DNA from: Geomonas silvestris
GTDB taxonomy: Bacteria > Desulfobacterota > Desulfuromonadia > Geobacterales > Geobacteraceae
Length of the DNA: 64,000 nucleotides
Direction: 5' to 3'
NCBI RefSeq assembly: GCF_014193515.1
Contig: NZ_BLXX01000001.1
Coordinates: forward strand, 310,001 to 374,000
Both the position numbers and the translations under genes were made by a program. The notes under the pieces are model-generated. The model saw nothing but the letters and a program-made list of their open reading frames with translations. It had not been told where the DNA came from and made no database searches. Below, piece by piece: positions 17,095-26,873 of this stretch. Within the stretch, counting starts at the first letter, position 1. Every line of letters begins with the position of its first letter.

Positions 17095-17894
17095 GGGAAC
17101 TGCCTCCGCGAGAAGGTGTAGGAGGAAACGCAGAGGAGGATGGCGCAGTAAAGGACGGCGTAGCTGAAGGTGAGCCCGAGCCCCGCGGGAAGTACGGGGA
17201 CCCCATAAATTGCCGGCACCTTAAGGTCAAAGGCGGCAAAGTTGGGGATCAGGTAATAGACCGCCTTGAAGAGGGCAACCGACACCGAGCCCATCTCCTT
17301 GCCAAACTGGCCGCTTACGTACTCGTAGACTTCCTGGGACCCGCTACCCGCAAGGTAAATGCCGATAGAGGCGAAGAAGGGGAAGTAAAACGAGGTACTT
17401 ACCGTGGAGAAGAAGATACCGACCGAGGCAAGCATGATGTACTTTGCGATGTCCGCCAGGAGCGCAAGACCGATTTTATCCCAATGGATGGGGATATCGG
17501 AGGGATACTGTGCTGAAGAAACAGAGATGATGACTGCGGCTGCGGCACCCAGCACAACGCCACAGAGTGCGATGAAACAGGCGATGCCGCAGAACCTTCC
17601 CAGCAGAAAAACTGTCCGCGAAATGGGGAGGGTAAGCACGGAGGCCAGGTAGCGCCGTTCGATGTCACGCCATACCGAGGACGCCCCTAGAAGCACGGTG
17701 ACCATGAGAAGGACGAAGGATATGGCGGAGAGCGAGAGGGTTATCGACAATTCCTGGACCTGGCGCATCGAAAACGTGCTCAGAGCAGGCACCAGGAGAA
17801 TCATGAGCAGGGCGACAGCCAAAATGGCATGCAACACCCTGTCCCGCAAAATCCAACGAAAGGTCATGACGACAGTAGCCCTAAAGACATCCAT
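17091..17894 (-). CDS. ABC-2 family transporter permease
   Basis: 267 residues from the ATG at 17894 (GGAG 11 bases upstream). A longer frame to 17957 would start inside a hairpin and is rejected. Six membrane segments are visible; the first follows 'FRWILRDRVLHAIL' and a long second segment precedes 'WRDIERRYLASVLTLPISR', a layout of the NosY/ABC-2 permease group. The pairing with the ATPase at 15322 makes an export complex separate from Wzm/Wzt. It is the first gene of the block that follows pilA-spc, and its transcription probably depends on read-through from there or on a promoter in the 87-bp gap. Confidence 0.75.
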   Translation of the reverse strand: MDVFRATVVMTFRWILRDRVLHAILAVALLMILLVPALSTFSMRQVQELSITLSLSAISFVLLMVTVLLGASSVWRDIERRYLASVLTLPISRTVFLLGRFCGIACFIALCGVVLGAAAAVIISVSSAQYPSDIPIHWDKIGLALLADIAKYIMLASVGIFFSTVSTSFYFPFFASIGIYLAGSGSQEVYEYVSGQFGKEMGSVSVALFKAVYYLIPNFAAFDLKVPAIYGVPVLPAGLGLTFSYAVLYCAILLCVSSYTFSRRQFP

Positions 17895-17915
17895 TGTTTT
17901 AATCGCTCCAATAGT

Positions 17916-17947
17916 AAGGGGCGAAATGCTTGCACATCCCGCCCCTT
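17916..17947. terminator. Hairpin between spc and the downstream transporter operon
   Basis: AAGGGGCG (17916-17923) pairs perfectly with CGCCCCTT (17940-17947) around a 16-base loop. On the minus strand, the direction of transcription, it lies 34 bases after the spc stop codon and is followed only by the weak run TTACTATT. It could act as a partial terminator that sets pilin transcripts above those of the downstream export genes. Confidence 0.5.
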
Positions 17948-17981
17948 TTTGTAACATAACCGGTTTTACAAAGCTACGGTA

Positions 17982-18326
17982 TTACATTGCGGTCCAGCCG
18001 CCGAAGGCGCTCGAATCAGATGCGGAGATGGAAGCCCCGGCACCGGTCGTGACGTCTTTGGAGAAGATCGCGGTGGAATCAAAGGTGGTTGCAAAGGCCT
18101 TGGTGCCTTTCTGGTGCTGGGTGACGATACCGTAGCCGGTAGCTCCGCCGGTATAACCGAGGCCCACGCTAGCGGAAAGTTTGCCGATGTTCTTGGCGTC
18201 GCCACTGCTTACCACGGTAAGACCTGCGTTGGCGAAATCGATGGTGCCGGTAGCAGCGCCGCCTGCAGCGAATGCGGAGGCAGCAGCCATCATCATAACT
18301 GCAGTCAAAAGTACTATCTTTTTCAT
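17982..18326 (-). CDS. spc: Short pilin partner (Spc / PilA-C type)
   Basis: 114 residues with a Sec signal peptide (MKKIVLLTAVMMMAAASAFA, cut after residue 20 or so) and a mature part of about 94 residues rich in Gly, Ala, Ser and Thr, ending in Trp-Thr-Ala-Met. It has no prepilin motif. Position directly behind a truncated pilA (28-bp gap, site AGGAGA) matches the G. sulfurreducens GSU1496-GSU1497 pair, where the second protein stabilises PilA and forms the globular half missing from the short pilin. The expected role is a PilA partner in the periplasm and pilus. Assignment rests on size, export signal and context. Confidence 0.8.
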   Translation of the reverse strand: MKKIVLLTAVMMMAAASAFAAGGAATGTIDFANAGLTVVSSGDAKNIGKLSASVGLGYTGGATGYGIVTQHQKGTKAFATTFDSTAIFSKDVTTGAGASISASDSSAFGGWTAM

Positions 18327-18354
18327 AAGATTTCTCCTCTTAGGGTAGTGTCAA

Positions 18355-18585
18355 TTATTGAAGGGTCAGGCCGCTCGGGTAAGACTGGCTCGGGCTGTCG
18401 GCCAGGTAGGCTTCCATGCCGGTCTTGATGTTTTTCAGGTCCGAGTTGGCGGCGCTGTTGTAGGCCTTCTGACGGTAAGCGGAGAACTGCGGAATAGCAA
18501 TTGCTGCAAGGATGCCGATGATCGCGACAACGATCAAGAGCTCGATCAGGGTGAAGCCTTTTTTGCTTCTGAGTTTACGTAACAT
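18355..18585 (-). CDS. pilA: Short type IV pilin PilA (PilA-N, geobacter type)
   Basis: 76 residues: leader [10 protein letters not shown], then a mature pilin of 66 residues starting Phe-Thr-Leu-Ile-Glu with the conserved Glu5 and the hydrophobic helix to about residue 24. The globular beta domain of normal pilins is absent. Mature aromatic positions are Phe1, Phe24, Tyr27, Tyr32, Tyr50 and Tyr59, six as in G. sulfurreducens (which by memory has Phe51 and Tyr57 at the end). The ribosome site is AAAGGAGAG. An in-frame TAA lies five codons upstream of the ATG, so a long preprotein isoform like that described in G. sulfurreducens cannot be made here. Confidence 0.95.
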   Translation of the reverse strand: MLRKLRSKKGFTLIELLIVVAIIGILAAIAIPQFSAYRQKAYNSAANSDLKNIKTGMEAYLADSPSQSYPSGLTLQ

Positions 18586-18671
18586 GAGTCTCTCCTTTTA
18601 CAGTGTGGTGTTACCGATTGTTGTAAGGCCGCGTGCGGCCCTTCCTCCGAATTCGTAACCACCGCCACTGT

Positions 18672-18687
18672 AGCAACTTGTGCGCCA
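18672..18687 (-). promoter_or_regulatory. Sigma-54 promoter of pilA
   Basis: The minus strand reads TGGCGCACAAGTTGCT. The GG of the -24 element and the GC of the -12 element are 10 bases apart, the exact RpoN spacing. Transcription would start near 18661, giving a leader of about 75 bases before the pilA ATG. Control by PilS/PilR, encoded just upstream, follows from the family. Confidence 0.85.
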
Positions 18688-18699
18688 AAGAAGAGACAC

Positions 18700-18716
18700 A
18701 TATCACTTGGCGATAT
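18700..18716. promoter_or_regulatory. Inverted repeat upstream of the pilA promoter
   Basis: ATATC and GATAT are arranged as an inverted repeat with a 7-base spacer, just upstream of the -24 element. It could be a binding site for an accessory regulator or IHF-like bending; nothing more can be said. Confidence 0.3.
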
Positions 18717-18791
18717 TACAACGACTTACAGGTATCCCGTCTCAAAAGGCACCAGCGAGGCGCCGAAAATGGACACCTCCCCGCAAAATAG

Positions 18792-18808
18792 GTGACAATA
18801 TTTGTCAC
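18792..18808. promoter_or_regulatory. Candidate PilR enhancer site
   Basis: The 17-bp palindrome GTGACAATATTTGTCAC has perfect 7-bp arms and sits 105 bp upstream of the -24 element, 1 bp downstream of the pilR stop codon. PilR in Pseudomonas binds repeated TGTC-type half sites; further GACAC half sites occur at 18693-18699 and 18773-18779. There is no T-run on either strand, so a terminator is less likely. Confidence 0.6.
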
Positions 18809-18809
18809 T

Positions 18810-20183
18810 TCACTCGTCGTCCATGCCGAATTTCGCCAGTCGGTACCGGAAGGACCTAAAGGTCATCCCCAAGAGCGCCGCGGCTTTCTTCTTCACCCCA
18901 CCGCTCTTCTCCAGGGCCTGAACCAAAAGCCGACTCTCGAGGGTGTCCAGGTAGCCCTGCAGGTCCATCCCCTCGGGCGGGATGTCGACGGGATCGAGCG
19001 GGGTTGAGACCGGGACGAAGTTGCGTACCTTCGGCGGGAGGCATTCGAGGGTGATGACGCGGCTTCCGAGTACGACGCAGCGCTCCACGAGGTTCTCGAG
19101 CTCGCGGACGTTGCCCGGGAAGGGGTAGTTCAACAGGGCCGCCGCAGCGTCCGGCGTGACCATGTCGCCGCTGCCGGACCAGAGCGCGTACTTCTTGTAG
19201 AAATGCTCCACGAGCGGCAGGATGTCTTCGGCCCGCTCGCGCAGGGCGGGCATGCGCACCTGGACCACGTTCAACCGGTAGAAGAGGTCCTCGCGGAAGG
19301 TCCCCTCCCCCACCTGTTCTTCGAGGTTGCGGTTGGAAGCGGCGACGATGCGCACATCGGCTTTGAGGGAACTGCTCCCCCCTACCCTGCGGAATTCCCG
19401 CTCCTGCAGCACCCGCAACAGTTTGGCCTGCAGTTGCAGCGGCACCTCGCCGATCTCGTCCAGAAAGAGCGTCCCCCCTTCGGCCTGCTCGAAAAGCCCG
19501 GGGCGGTCTGCTATGGCACCGGTGAAGGATCCCTTGGTGTGGCCGAAGAGTTCGCTCTCGATGAGGGTTTCCGGAATGGCTCCGCAGTTAACGGCGAGGA
19601 AGCTGCGGTCGCGGCGCGGACTGTTGTAGTGGATCGCCTTGGCGGCCAGCTCCTTGCCGGTACCGCTCTCGCCGAGGATGAGGACATTGGCCATGCTGTC
19701 GGCGACCTTCGAGATGAGGTCGTAGACCTCGCGCATCTGCTTGCTCTTGCCGACCAGGCCGCTGAAGCTGAAGCGTTCCTGCACCTCGGCCTTGAGGCGC
19801 TGGTTCTCCTGCACCAGGGTCTTTTGGGCAAGCGCCTTGGCCACCAGGACTTTTACTTCCTCGACTTTGAACGGCTTGCCGATGTAGTCGTAGGCCCCAA
19901 GTTTCATCGCTTCGACGGCCTGCTCCGCGGTGCTGAAGGCGGTGATCATCAAAACGGCGGTTTCGGGGGTCTGCGACTTGATGCGCGACAAAAGCTGGAT
20001 CCCGTTCAGGCCGGGCATGCTGACGTCGGAGATCACCAGGTCGAACTTCACCTGGGCCATCGAGTCGAGGGCGTCCTCGGCGCACTCCGCCTGGTCCACC
20101 TGGTACCCCTCACCTTCCAGGAGAATCGCCAGAAACTCGCGCATACTCAATTCATCATCGACAATCAAAATCCTGGCTGGCAT
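18810..20183 (-). CDS. pilR: Sigma-54 response regulator PilR
   Basis: 457 residues in the NtrC order: receiver domain (Asp9, Asp10, phospho-acceptor Asp53 in 'ISDVSMPG'), AAA+ domain (Walker A 'GESGTGKEL' near 170; Walker B '[11 protein letters not shown]') and a C-terminal Fis-type helix-turn-helix ('[23 protein letters not shown]'). The sigma-54 contact loop reads GSFTGA rather than GAFTGA, a tolerated variant. It activates pilA from the sigma-54 promoter found downstream of its own gene. The ribosome site is AAGAGGT. The gene follows pilS after a 50-bp gap that contains a G-rich heptad repeat. Confidence 0.95.
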   Translation of the reverse strand: MPARILIVDDELSMREFLAILLEGEGYQVDQAECAEDALDSMAQVKFDLVISDVSMPGLNGIQLLSRIKSQTPETAVLMITAFSTAEQAVEAMKLGAYDYIGKPFKVEEVKVLVAKALAQKTLVQENQRLKAEVQERFSFSGLVGKSKQMREVYDLISKVADSMANVLILGESGTGKELAAKAIHYNSPRRDRSFLAVNCGAIPETLIESELFGHTKGSFTGAIADRPGLFEQAEGGTLFLDEIGEVPLQLQAKLLRVLQEREFRRVGGSSSLKADVRIVAASNRNLEEQVGEGTFREDLFYRLNVVQVRMPALRERAEDILPLVEHFYKKYALWSGSGDMVTPDAAAALLNYPFPGNVRELENLVERCVVLGSRVITLECLPPKVRNFVPVSTPLDPVDIPPEGMDLQGYLDTLESRLLVQALEKSGGVKKKAAALLGMTFRSFRYRLAKFGMDDE

Positions 20184-20202
20184 CTGTACCTCTTAAAACA
20201 GG

Positions 20203-20223
20203 AACTAGGGATCAGGGGTTAGG
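20203..20223. repeat. G-rich 7-bp repeat between pilS and pilR
   Basis: Three heptads in phase (AACTAGG, GATCAGG, GGTTAGG) lie in the short pilS-pilR gap. One of several 7-bp-period dispersed repeats in this window. Confidence 0.55.
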
Positions 20224-20233
20224 GGTGCCGCAA

Positions 20234-21850
20234 CTACCCCGGCAGGAACAGCGTCATGGTAGTTCCTTTGCCGGCTTCGCTGGAGACCGCGATGCGGCCG
20301 CCGTGGGTTTCCACGATCCGGTACACGGTCGCCAGCCCCAGGCCGGTGCCACCTTTCTTGGTCGTGAAGAAGGGCTCGAAGACGCGGTTAACGTCGGACT
20401 CGGACATCCCCTGGCCGTTGTCTTTCACCCTGATGCGCACCTGGTCCGCCTCCCCGCCGCGCTGGACCGAGGCGTCGATCACGATGCGCCCCTCTCCGGA
20501 CATGGCCTCGGCACCGTTAACGATCAGGTTCCAAAAGACCTGCTTGCACTGGTCCTTGTCGAAGACGACCACGATGTGGCCGGGCACCCGGTTCTCGATG
20601 TTCACACGCTCGAGACGAGGATCACGGGCCAAAAGCGGGCTCAGCTCGGAGATCAGGCCGCGCAGTTGCAGGGGAACCTTCGCCGGCGTGGCGGGCTTGG
20701 CGTAGAGGAGAAAGTCGCGCAAGAGCCCATCGAGCCGGTCGGTCTCCCTCAGGATGATGGAGAAGAGCCTCTTGTCCTTCTCGTCGGCCCATTCCCTCAG
20801 GGCGACGAGCTGAACCGAACCGCTGATGGCGGCCAAAGGGTTGCGGATCTCATGGGCCATGCGCGCGGAGAGGGCACCGACGGCGGCGAGTTCGTCGGCC
20901 CGCTTCAGCTCGCCGGCGAGCCGCTTCATCTGGGTCAGGTCGTGCAGGTCAAGGACGGCACCGTTTGGCTCACCCTCCTTGCCGGTGAGCGGAACCGACT
21001 TGAAGGAGAGGAGCATCTGCTCCCCCTCCGGCCCCTGGTGTTCGAACTCCCCCTGTCGGGGGGCCTGATCGACGACCATCCGGTCCGCGAGCCCGGGAAA
21101 AATCTCCCCCAACTCCCGGTCGTAGGCCTGTTCCTGCGAGATCCCGGTCAGTGCCTCGGCATACCGGTTGAAGACCCTGATGCGCAGCGCCGGCGTGACG
21201 GTTACCAGGCCGCTTTGGATGGTGGAGACGATCGAGGTGTTGAGCCGCTCCAGTTCCTCGTAGTCGATCTCCCTTTCCTGCAGGGCGCTCTCGCTGCGCC
21301 GGGCGCGCTCGGCGAGGCTGCCGGCCAGAAACGCGGTGAGGAAAAACGAGGTCGCGTAGAGAAAGATCAGGTAGAAGATGTAGCCTGCGCCGCTTGATTG
21401 CGCGACGGACGGCGGCAGCCCCAGGGCGCTTAGGCGCCCGTAGTACTGGAAGTCGAGGATCGCCCCGTAGAGGATGACGCACAACGACGCCGTGTAGTAG
21501 GCTTCGGAGCGCGCCAGAAGCACGCTCGCGCTGACGATGGAGAGAAAGTAGAGAAAAGCGTAGGGTGAGCTGACACCGCCGGTAACCAGGATGAGCGTGG
21601 TGACCAGCACCAGATCCCAGACGATCTGCGCGTAGCTCAGGGTCCGGACCTGGCGCCGGGTCAGCTTGAGGACTGCGTAGGAGATAAGCGAGAACAGGTA
21701 GGTCGCCAGGACCAGCCGGACCACCACCGTGCGGGCGCCTTCCGCGGCGCTGTCCAGGTGCAGGTCAAGGAAAAGGGTGGAGGCGAGAAAAGCTGAGACG
21801 ACCACCACCCTTAGCAGGATGAACCAACCGATCCTTTTACGGTCGGGCAT
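20234..21850 (-). CDS. pilS: Sensor histidine kinase PilS
   Basis: 538 residues. About six N-terminal membrane segments (residues ~8-185), a PAS-like domain (~205-305, 'SIVSTIQSGLVTVTPALRIRVFNRYAEALTG'), the dimerisation/phospho-acceptor helix with 'RMAHEIRNPLAAISGSVQL', and the ATPase domain with N-box 'NLIVNGAEAM', G1 'KDNGQGM' and G2 'GGTGLGLATV'. It phosphorylates PilR. In pseudomonads PilS senses membrane PilA levels through its transmembrane domain; whether that holds here is inference. The stop of pilC and start of pilS are 3 bp apart. Confidence 0.93.
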   Translation of the reverse strand: MPDRKRIGWFILLRVVVVSAFLASTLFLDLHLDSAAEGARTVVVRLVLATYLFSLISYAVLKLTRRQVRTLSYAQIVWDLVLVTTLILVTGGVSSPYAFLYFLSIVSASVLLARSEAYYTASLCVILYGAILDFQYYGRLSALGLPPSVAQSSGAGYIFYLIFLYATSFFLTAFLAGSLAERARRSESALQEREIDYEELERLNTSIVSTIQSGLVTVTPALRIRVFNRYAEALTGISQEQAYDRELGEIFPGLADRMVVDQAPRQGEFEHQGPEGEQMLLSFKSVPLTGKEGEPNGAVLDLHDLTQMKRLAGELKRADELAAVGALSARMAHEIRNPLAAISGSVQLVALREWADEKDKRLFSIILRETDRLDGLLRDFLLYAKPATPAKVPLQLRGLISELSPLLARDPRLERVNIENRVPGHIVVVFDKDQCKQVFWNLIVNGAEAMSGEGRIVIDASVQRGGEADQVRIRVKDNGQGMSESDVNRVFEPFFTTKKGGTGLGLATVYRIVETHGGRIAVSSEAGKGTTMTLFLPG

Positions 21851-21853
21851 ACC

Positions 21854-23074
21854 TTACCCGCCGACCGTACTGGCCAGCTTGAAGATCGGCAGGTACATGG
21901 CGATGACCAGGCCGCCGACCGTGGTCCCCAGGAACACCATGAGCAGAGGCTCCATCATCGAGGTGAGGGCCCCTACCGCGTCGTCGACCTCGTCGTCGTA
22001 GAAGTCGGCGATCTTGTTGAGCATGGTGTCCATGGCACCGGTGGCCTCGCCGACCGAGATCATCTGCACCACCATGGGGGGAAACACCCCGCTTTCGGCA
22101 AGCGGCTCGGAGATGGTCTTGCCCTCGGAGATCGACTGGCGCACCTTGTAGATGGCCTCCTCGACGATCTTGTTCCCCGCGGTCTTGGCAACGATCTCGA
22201 GGCCGTCCATGATCGGGACGCCGGAGCTTATCATGGTCCCCAGGGTGCGGGTGAACTTGGCGACGGCCACCTTGCGGATCAGCGGGCCCACCACCGGCGC
22301 CTTGAGCCCCATGTTGTCGATGGCCCGGCGCCCCTTGGGGGTCGCGTAGTACTTGCCGATGGCGTACTTGATCCCGAAGAGGGCGGCGATGATCACCAGG
22401 ATGTACTTGGTGAGGAAGTTACTGAGGGCGATGACGATCTTGGTCGGGGCCGGGAGCTCGCCGCCGAAGTCCGCGAACATCTTGGCGAAGGTCGGGATGA
22501 CGAAGACCAGGATGACGCCGACGACGATGACCGCGATGGCCATGATGGTGGCGGGGTAGACCATGGCCCCCTTTACCTGCTTGGCGAGCTTCATCGCCTT
22601 TTCGATGTAGGCCGCCAGGCGCGACAGGATGGTGTCGAGGATACCGCCCACCTCGCCGGCAGCCACCAGGTTCACGTAGAGCTGATCGAAGACCTTGGGG
22701 TGCTTGGCGAGGGCGTCTGCGAAGGTCGAGCCGCTCTCCACGCTCTCCTTCACCTTGGTGAGGCAATCCTTGAAGGTCTTGTTCTCCTGCTGGCTCGCCA
22801 GGATGTCCAGGCACTGCACGAGCGGCAGGCCGGAGTCGATCATGGTGGCGAACTGCCTGGTGAAGACCACCAGGTCCTTGGTATCGACCCTGCCACCCTT
22901 GCGGCCGGGGAGCTTGAGCTCCATGCTGAGCCCGCGCCCCTCCTCCTTCACGGTGATGCCGGTGAAACCGTATTTCTTGAGCTGGGCCTCGACCTGCAGG
23001 GCGCTGCCGGCTTCCATGACACCCTTCTGGGTGCTGCCGGCCTTGCTCCTGGCCTCCCAACTGAACTTAGGCAT
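21854..23074 (-). CDS. pilC: Type IV pilus inner-membrane platform protein PilC
   Basis: 406 residues, the normal PilC/GspF length. Two GspF repeats are visible ('FTRQFATMIDSGLPLVQCLDIL' and 'FTRTLGTMISSGVPIMDGLEIV'), each followed by helices and membrane segments near 170, 220 and 375. Begins 'PKFSWEARSKAGSTQKGVMEAG', typical for PilC. It anchors PilB and PilT to the membrane. In operon with pilT (37-bp gap). Confidence 0.95.
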   Translation of the reverse strand: MPKFSWEARSKAGSTQKGVMEAGSALQVEAQLKKYGFTGITVKEEGRGLSMELKLPGRKGGRVDTKDLVVFTRQFATMIDSGLPLVQCLDILASQQENKTFKDCLTKVKESVESGSTFADALAKHPKVFDQLYVNLVAAGEVGGILDTILSRLAAYIEKAMKLAKQVKGAMVYPATIMAIAVIVVGVILVFVIPTFAKMFADFGGELPAPTKIVIALSNFLTKYILVIIAALFGIKYAIGKYYATPKGRRAIDNMGLKAPVVGPLIRKVAVAKFTRTLGTMISSGVPIMDGLEIVAKTAGNKIVEEAIYKVRQSISEGKTISEPLAESGVFPPMVVQMISVGEATGAMDTMLNKIADFYDDEVDDAVGALTSMMEPLLMVFLGTTVGGLVIAMYLPIFKLASTVGG

Positions 23075-23111
23075 AGAGTTCTCCTTTGGTAGTGACTACA
23101 CGCTGCCGCGG

Positions 23112-24215
23112 CTAGCGCGACGGGCGGGGGCGCGGCTGCCCCAAAACGGCGCTCCCCGGAGAGAGCATCTGCTTCAATTCGTCGGGCTCGGAGGAGCGCG
23201 CCAGGGCGTCGTCCACGCTTATGATGCGCTTGGCCAAAAGCGACATGAGGCTCTGGTTCAGGGTCTGCATGCCGAACTTGTCCTGGCCCACCTGCATCTG
23301 CGAGTAGATCTGGTGCACCTTGTCTTCGCGGATCAGGTTGCGGATCGCCGGGTTAGGCACCATGACCTCGAGGGCCAGGGCACGACCGGTCCCGCCCGCC
23401 CTGGGGATGAGGGTCTGGGAGAGCACCCCTTCGAGCACGAAAGAGAGCTGCACGCGCACCTGGGTCTGCTGGTAGGGGGGGAAGACGTCGATGATCCTGT
23501 TGATGGTCTGGGCGCACGAGTTGGTGTGCAGGGTCGCGAAACAGAGGTGGCCGGTCTCGGCGAGGGTAAGCGCCGCCTCGATGGTCTCCAGGTCGCGCAG
23601 CTCGCCCACGAGGACCACGTCCGGGTCCTGCCTCAAGACGTACTTGAGGGCGTGCTTGAAGCTCTTCGTGTCGGCGCCGACCTCGCGCTGGTTCACGATG
23701 CACCCCTTGTGCGGGTGCAGGTATTCGATCGGGTCCTCGATGGTGACGATGTGGTCGTGGCGCTCGGTGTTGATCCGGTCGATCATCGAGGCGAGCGTGG
23801 TCGACTTGCCGGAGCCGGTGGGACCGGTGACGAGGATCAGGCCACGCGGCTTGTCGCAGAGCTCCTTGACGACCGGCGGCAGCCCCAGTTCCTCGAAGGT
23901 GAGGATCTTGTAGGGGATGACGCGGAAGACACCCGCCACGGCGCCGCGCTGCACGAAGATGTTCCCCCTGAAGCGCGACAGCCCTTTGACGCCGAAGGAG
24001 AGGTCGAGTTCGTTCTCCTCCTCGAACTTGTGCTTTTGGCTGTCGGTGAGGATCGAGTAGCAAAGCTGCTTGGTCTCAACGGGGGTCAAGGGCGGGATGT
24101 CCATCGGCGTCAGCTTCCCGTCGATGCGGATCTGGGGCGAGGTGTTGGTGGTGATGTGCAGGTCCGAGCCGCCCCGTTCCACGAGTTCCTTCAGCAACTG
24201 ATGAAAATTGATCAT
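23112..24215 (-). CDS. pilT: Pilus retraction ATPase PilT
   Basis: 367 residues. Walker A 'GPTGSGKSTTLASM', Asp box 'TIEDPIEYLH', Walker B 'VVLVGELRDLETIEAAL', His box 'ATLHTNS', and the PilT-specific C-terminal 'PAIRNLIREDKVHQIYSQMQ' are all present. Drives pilus retraction as a hexamer at the base of the pilus. In G. sulfurreducens the copy in this place is called PilT4. The gene sits between pilB and pilC, 15 bp after pilB. Confidence 0.95.
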   Translation of the reverse strand: MINFHQLLKELVERGGSDLHITTNTSPQIRIDGKLTPMDIPPLTPVETKQLCYSILTDSQKHKFEEENELDLSFGVKGLSRFRGNIFVQRGAVAGVFRVIPYKILTFEELGLPPVVKELCDKPRGLILVTGPTGSGKSTTLASMIDRINTERHDHIVTIEDPIEYLHPHKGCIVNQREVGADTKSFKHALKYVLRQDPDVVLVGELRDLETIEAALTLAETGHLCFATLHTNSCAQTINRIIDVFPPYQQTQVRVQLSFVLEGVLSQTLIPRAGGTGRALALEVMVPNPAIRNLIREDKVHQIYSQMQVGQDKFGMQTLNQSLMSLLAKRIISVDDALARSSEPDELKQMLSPGSAVLGQPRPRPSR

Positions 24216-24230
24216 GATATCCTCACCCGG

Positions 24231-25940
<1,710 letters not shown>

Positions 25941-26000
25941 GAAAAACCCTCATTGGCGGCGTTAACACCCCGTGAATGGTATTTTGTAACGACGGTATTG

Positions 26001-26873
26001 TCAAGGGTTACCTGGACTTGGGAGCGCAGCCAGCGCCCGGGCCATGCACCCCGTGGGCGGGGTGCGGCCGGTCCAGATGGCGAAGGCCGCCTCTCCCTGC
26101 GCGACCAGCATCCCCAGACCGTTGGCGTTTGGGACCCCACAGGCAACCGCCTCCTTCATGAGCGGGGTGACCGGGGGGGCATATACCATATCGTACACGG
26201 CAAGCCCGGGCTTGAGCCCGGCAAGCGAGAGCCCGGGGAAGGCGTCGTCTGCCATCCCGACGCTCGTGGTGTTGACGATCAGGTCGAAGTCCTCGAGAAA
26301 GGAGCGCTCGGCGAGTGCCGCGAGCCCGTGCACGCTGAACGCGGTCCCGGGAAGGCGCGGTTCGAGGGCCCGAGCCAGCCCAGCGGCGGATTCCAGGCTG
26401 CGGTTGGCGAGCGCGATGCGTGAGGCTCCCGCGCTCCCCAAGGCGGCAGCCGCGGCGCGGGCCGCTCCGCCGGCACCCAGGACCAGGACGCTCTTCCCGG
26501 CGGGTTCGAAACCGAACCCCTCGTTCAGCGCGGCCAAAAGCCCGATCCCGTCGGTGTTGTACCCGGTCATCACCCCGTCGCGGTTGTCCACCACGTTGAC
26601 CGCACCGATCAGTTCGGCCTCAGGTGTGATCCGGTCAAGGAGCGGCATGATGGCCACCTTGTGGGGGATGGTCACGTTGAACCCGGAAACCCCCAGGGCG
26701 GAGAGCCCGGTCACCGCCTCGGCGAGCCGCTCGGGGGGGACGGCGAAGGGGACGAAGCTCCAGTCGAGCCCGAGTGCCGCGAAGGCCGCGTTGTGCATGA
26801 CCGGAGAGAGCGAGTGGGCGATGGGCCAGCCGATGATCCCGGTGAGCCTGGTCTTGCCGGTGATGGGAGCCAT
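26001..26873 (-). CDS. aroE: Shikimate 5-dehydrogenase
   Basis: 290 residues, normal AroE length. Substrate motifs 'GWPIAHSLSPVMHNAAF' and 'GFNVTIPHKVAI' (catalytic Lys), 'YNTDGIG', and the NADP loop 'VLGAGGAARAAAAAL' are present. Catalyses NADPH reduction of 3-dehydroshikimate in aromatic amino acid synthesis. Its ATG shares one base with the stop of the upstream DUF2723 gene (TGATG), so the two are co-translated. Confidence 0.95.
   Translation of the reverse strand: MAPITGKTRLTGIIGWPIAHSLSPVMHNAAFAALGLDWSFVPFAVPPERLAEAVTGLSALGVSGFNVTIPHKVAIMPLLDRITPEAELIGAVNVVDNRDGVMTGYNTDGIGLLAALNEGFGFEPAGKSVLVLGAGGAARAAAAALGSAGASRIALANRSLESAAGLARALEPRLPGTAFSVHGLAALAERSFLEDFDLIVNTTSVGMADDAFPGLSLAGLKPGLAVYDMVYAPPVTPLMKEAVACGVPNANGLGMLVAQGEAAFAIWTGRTPPTGCMARALAALPSPGNP

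Noticed and set aside
20203-20223. Telomere-like DNA
   Set aside because: Only three imperfect heptads inside a bacterial operon; treated as a dispersed short repeat.
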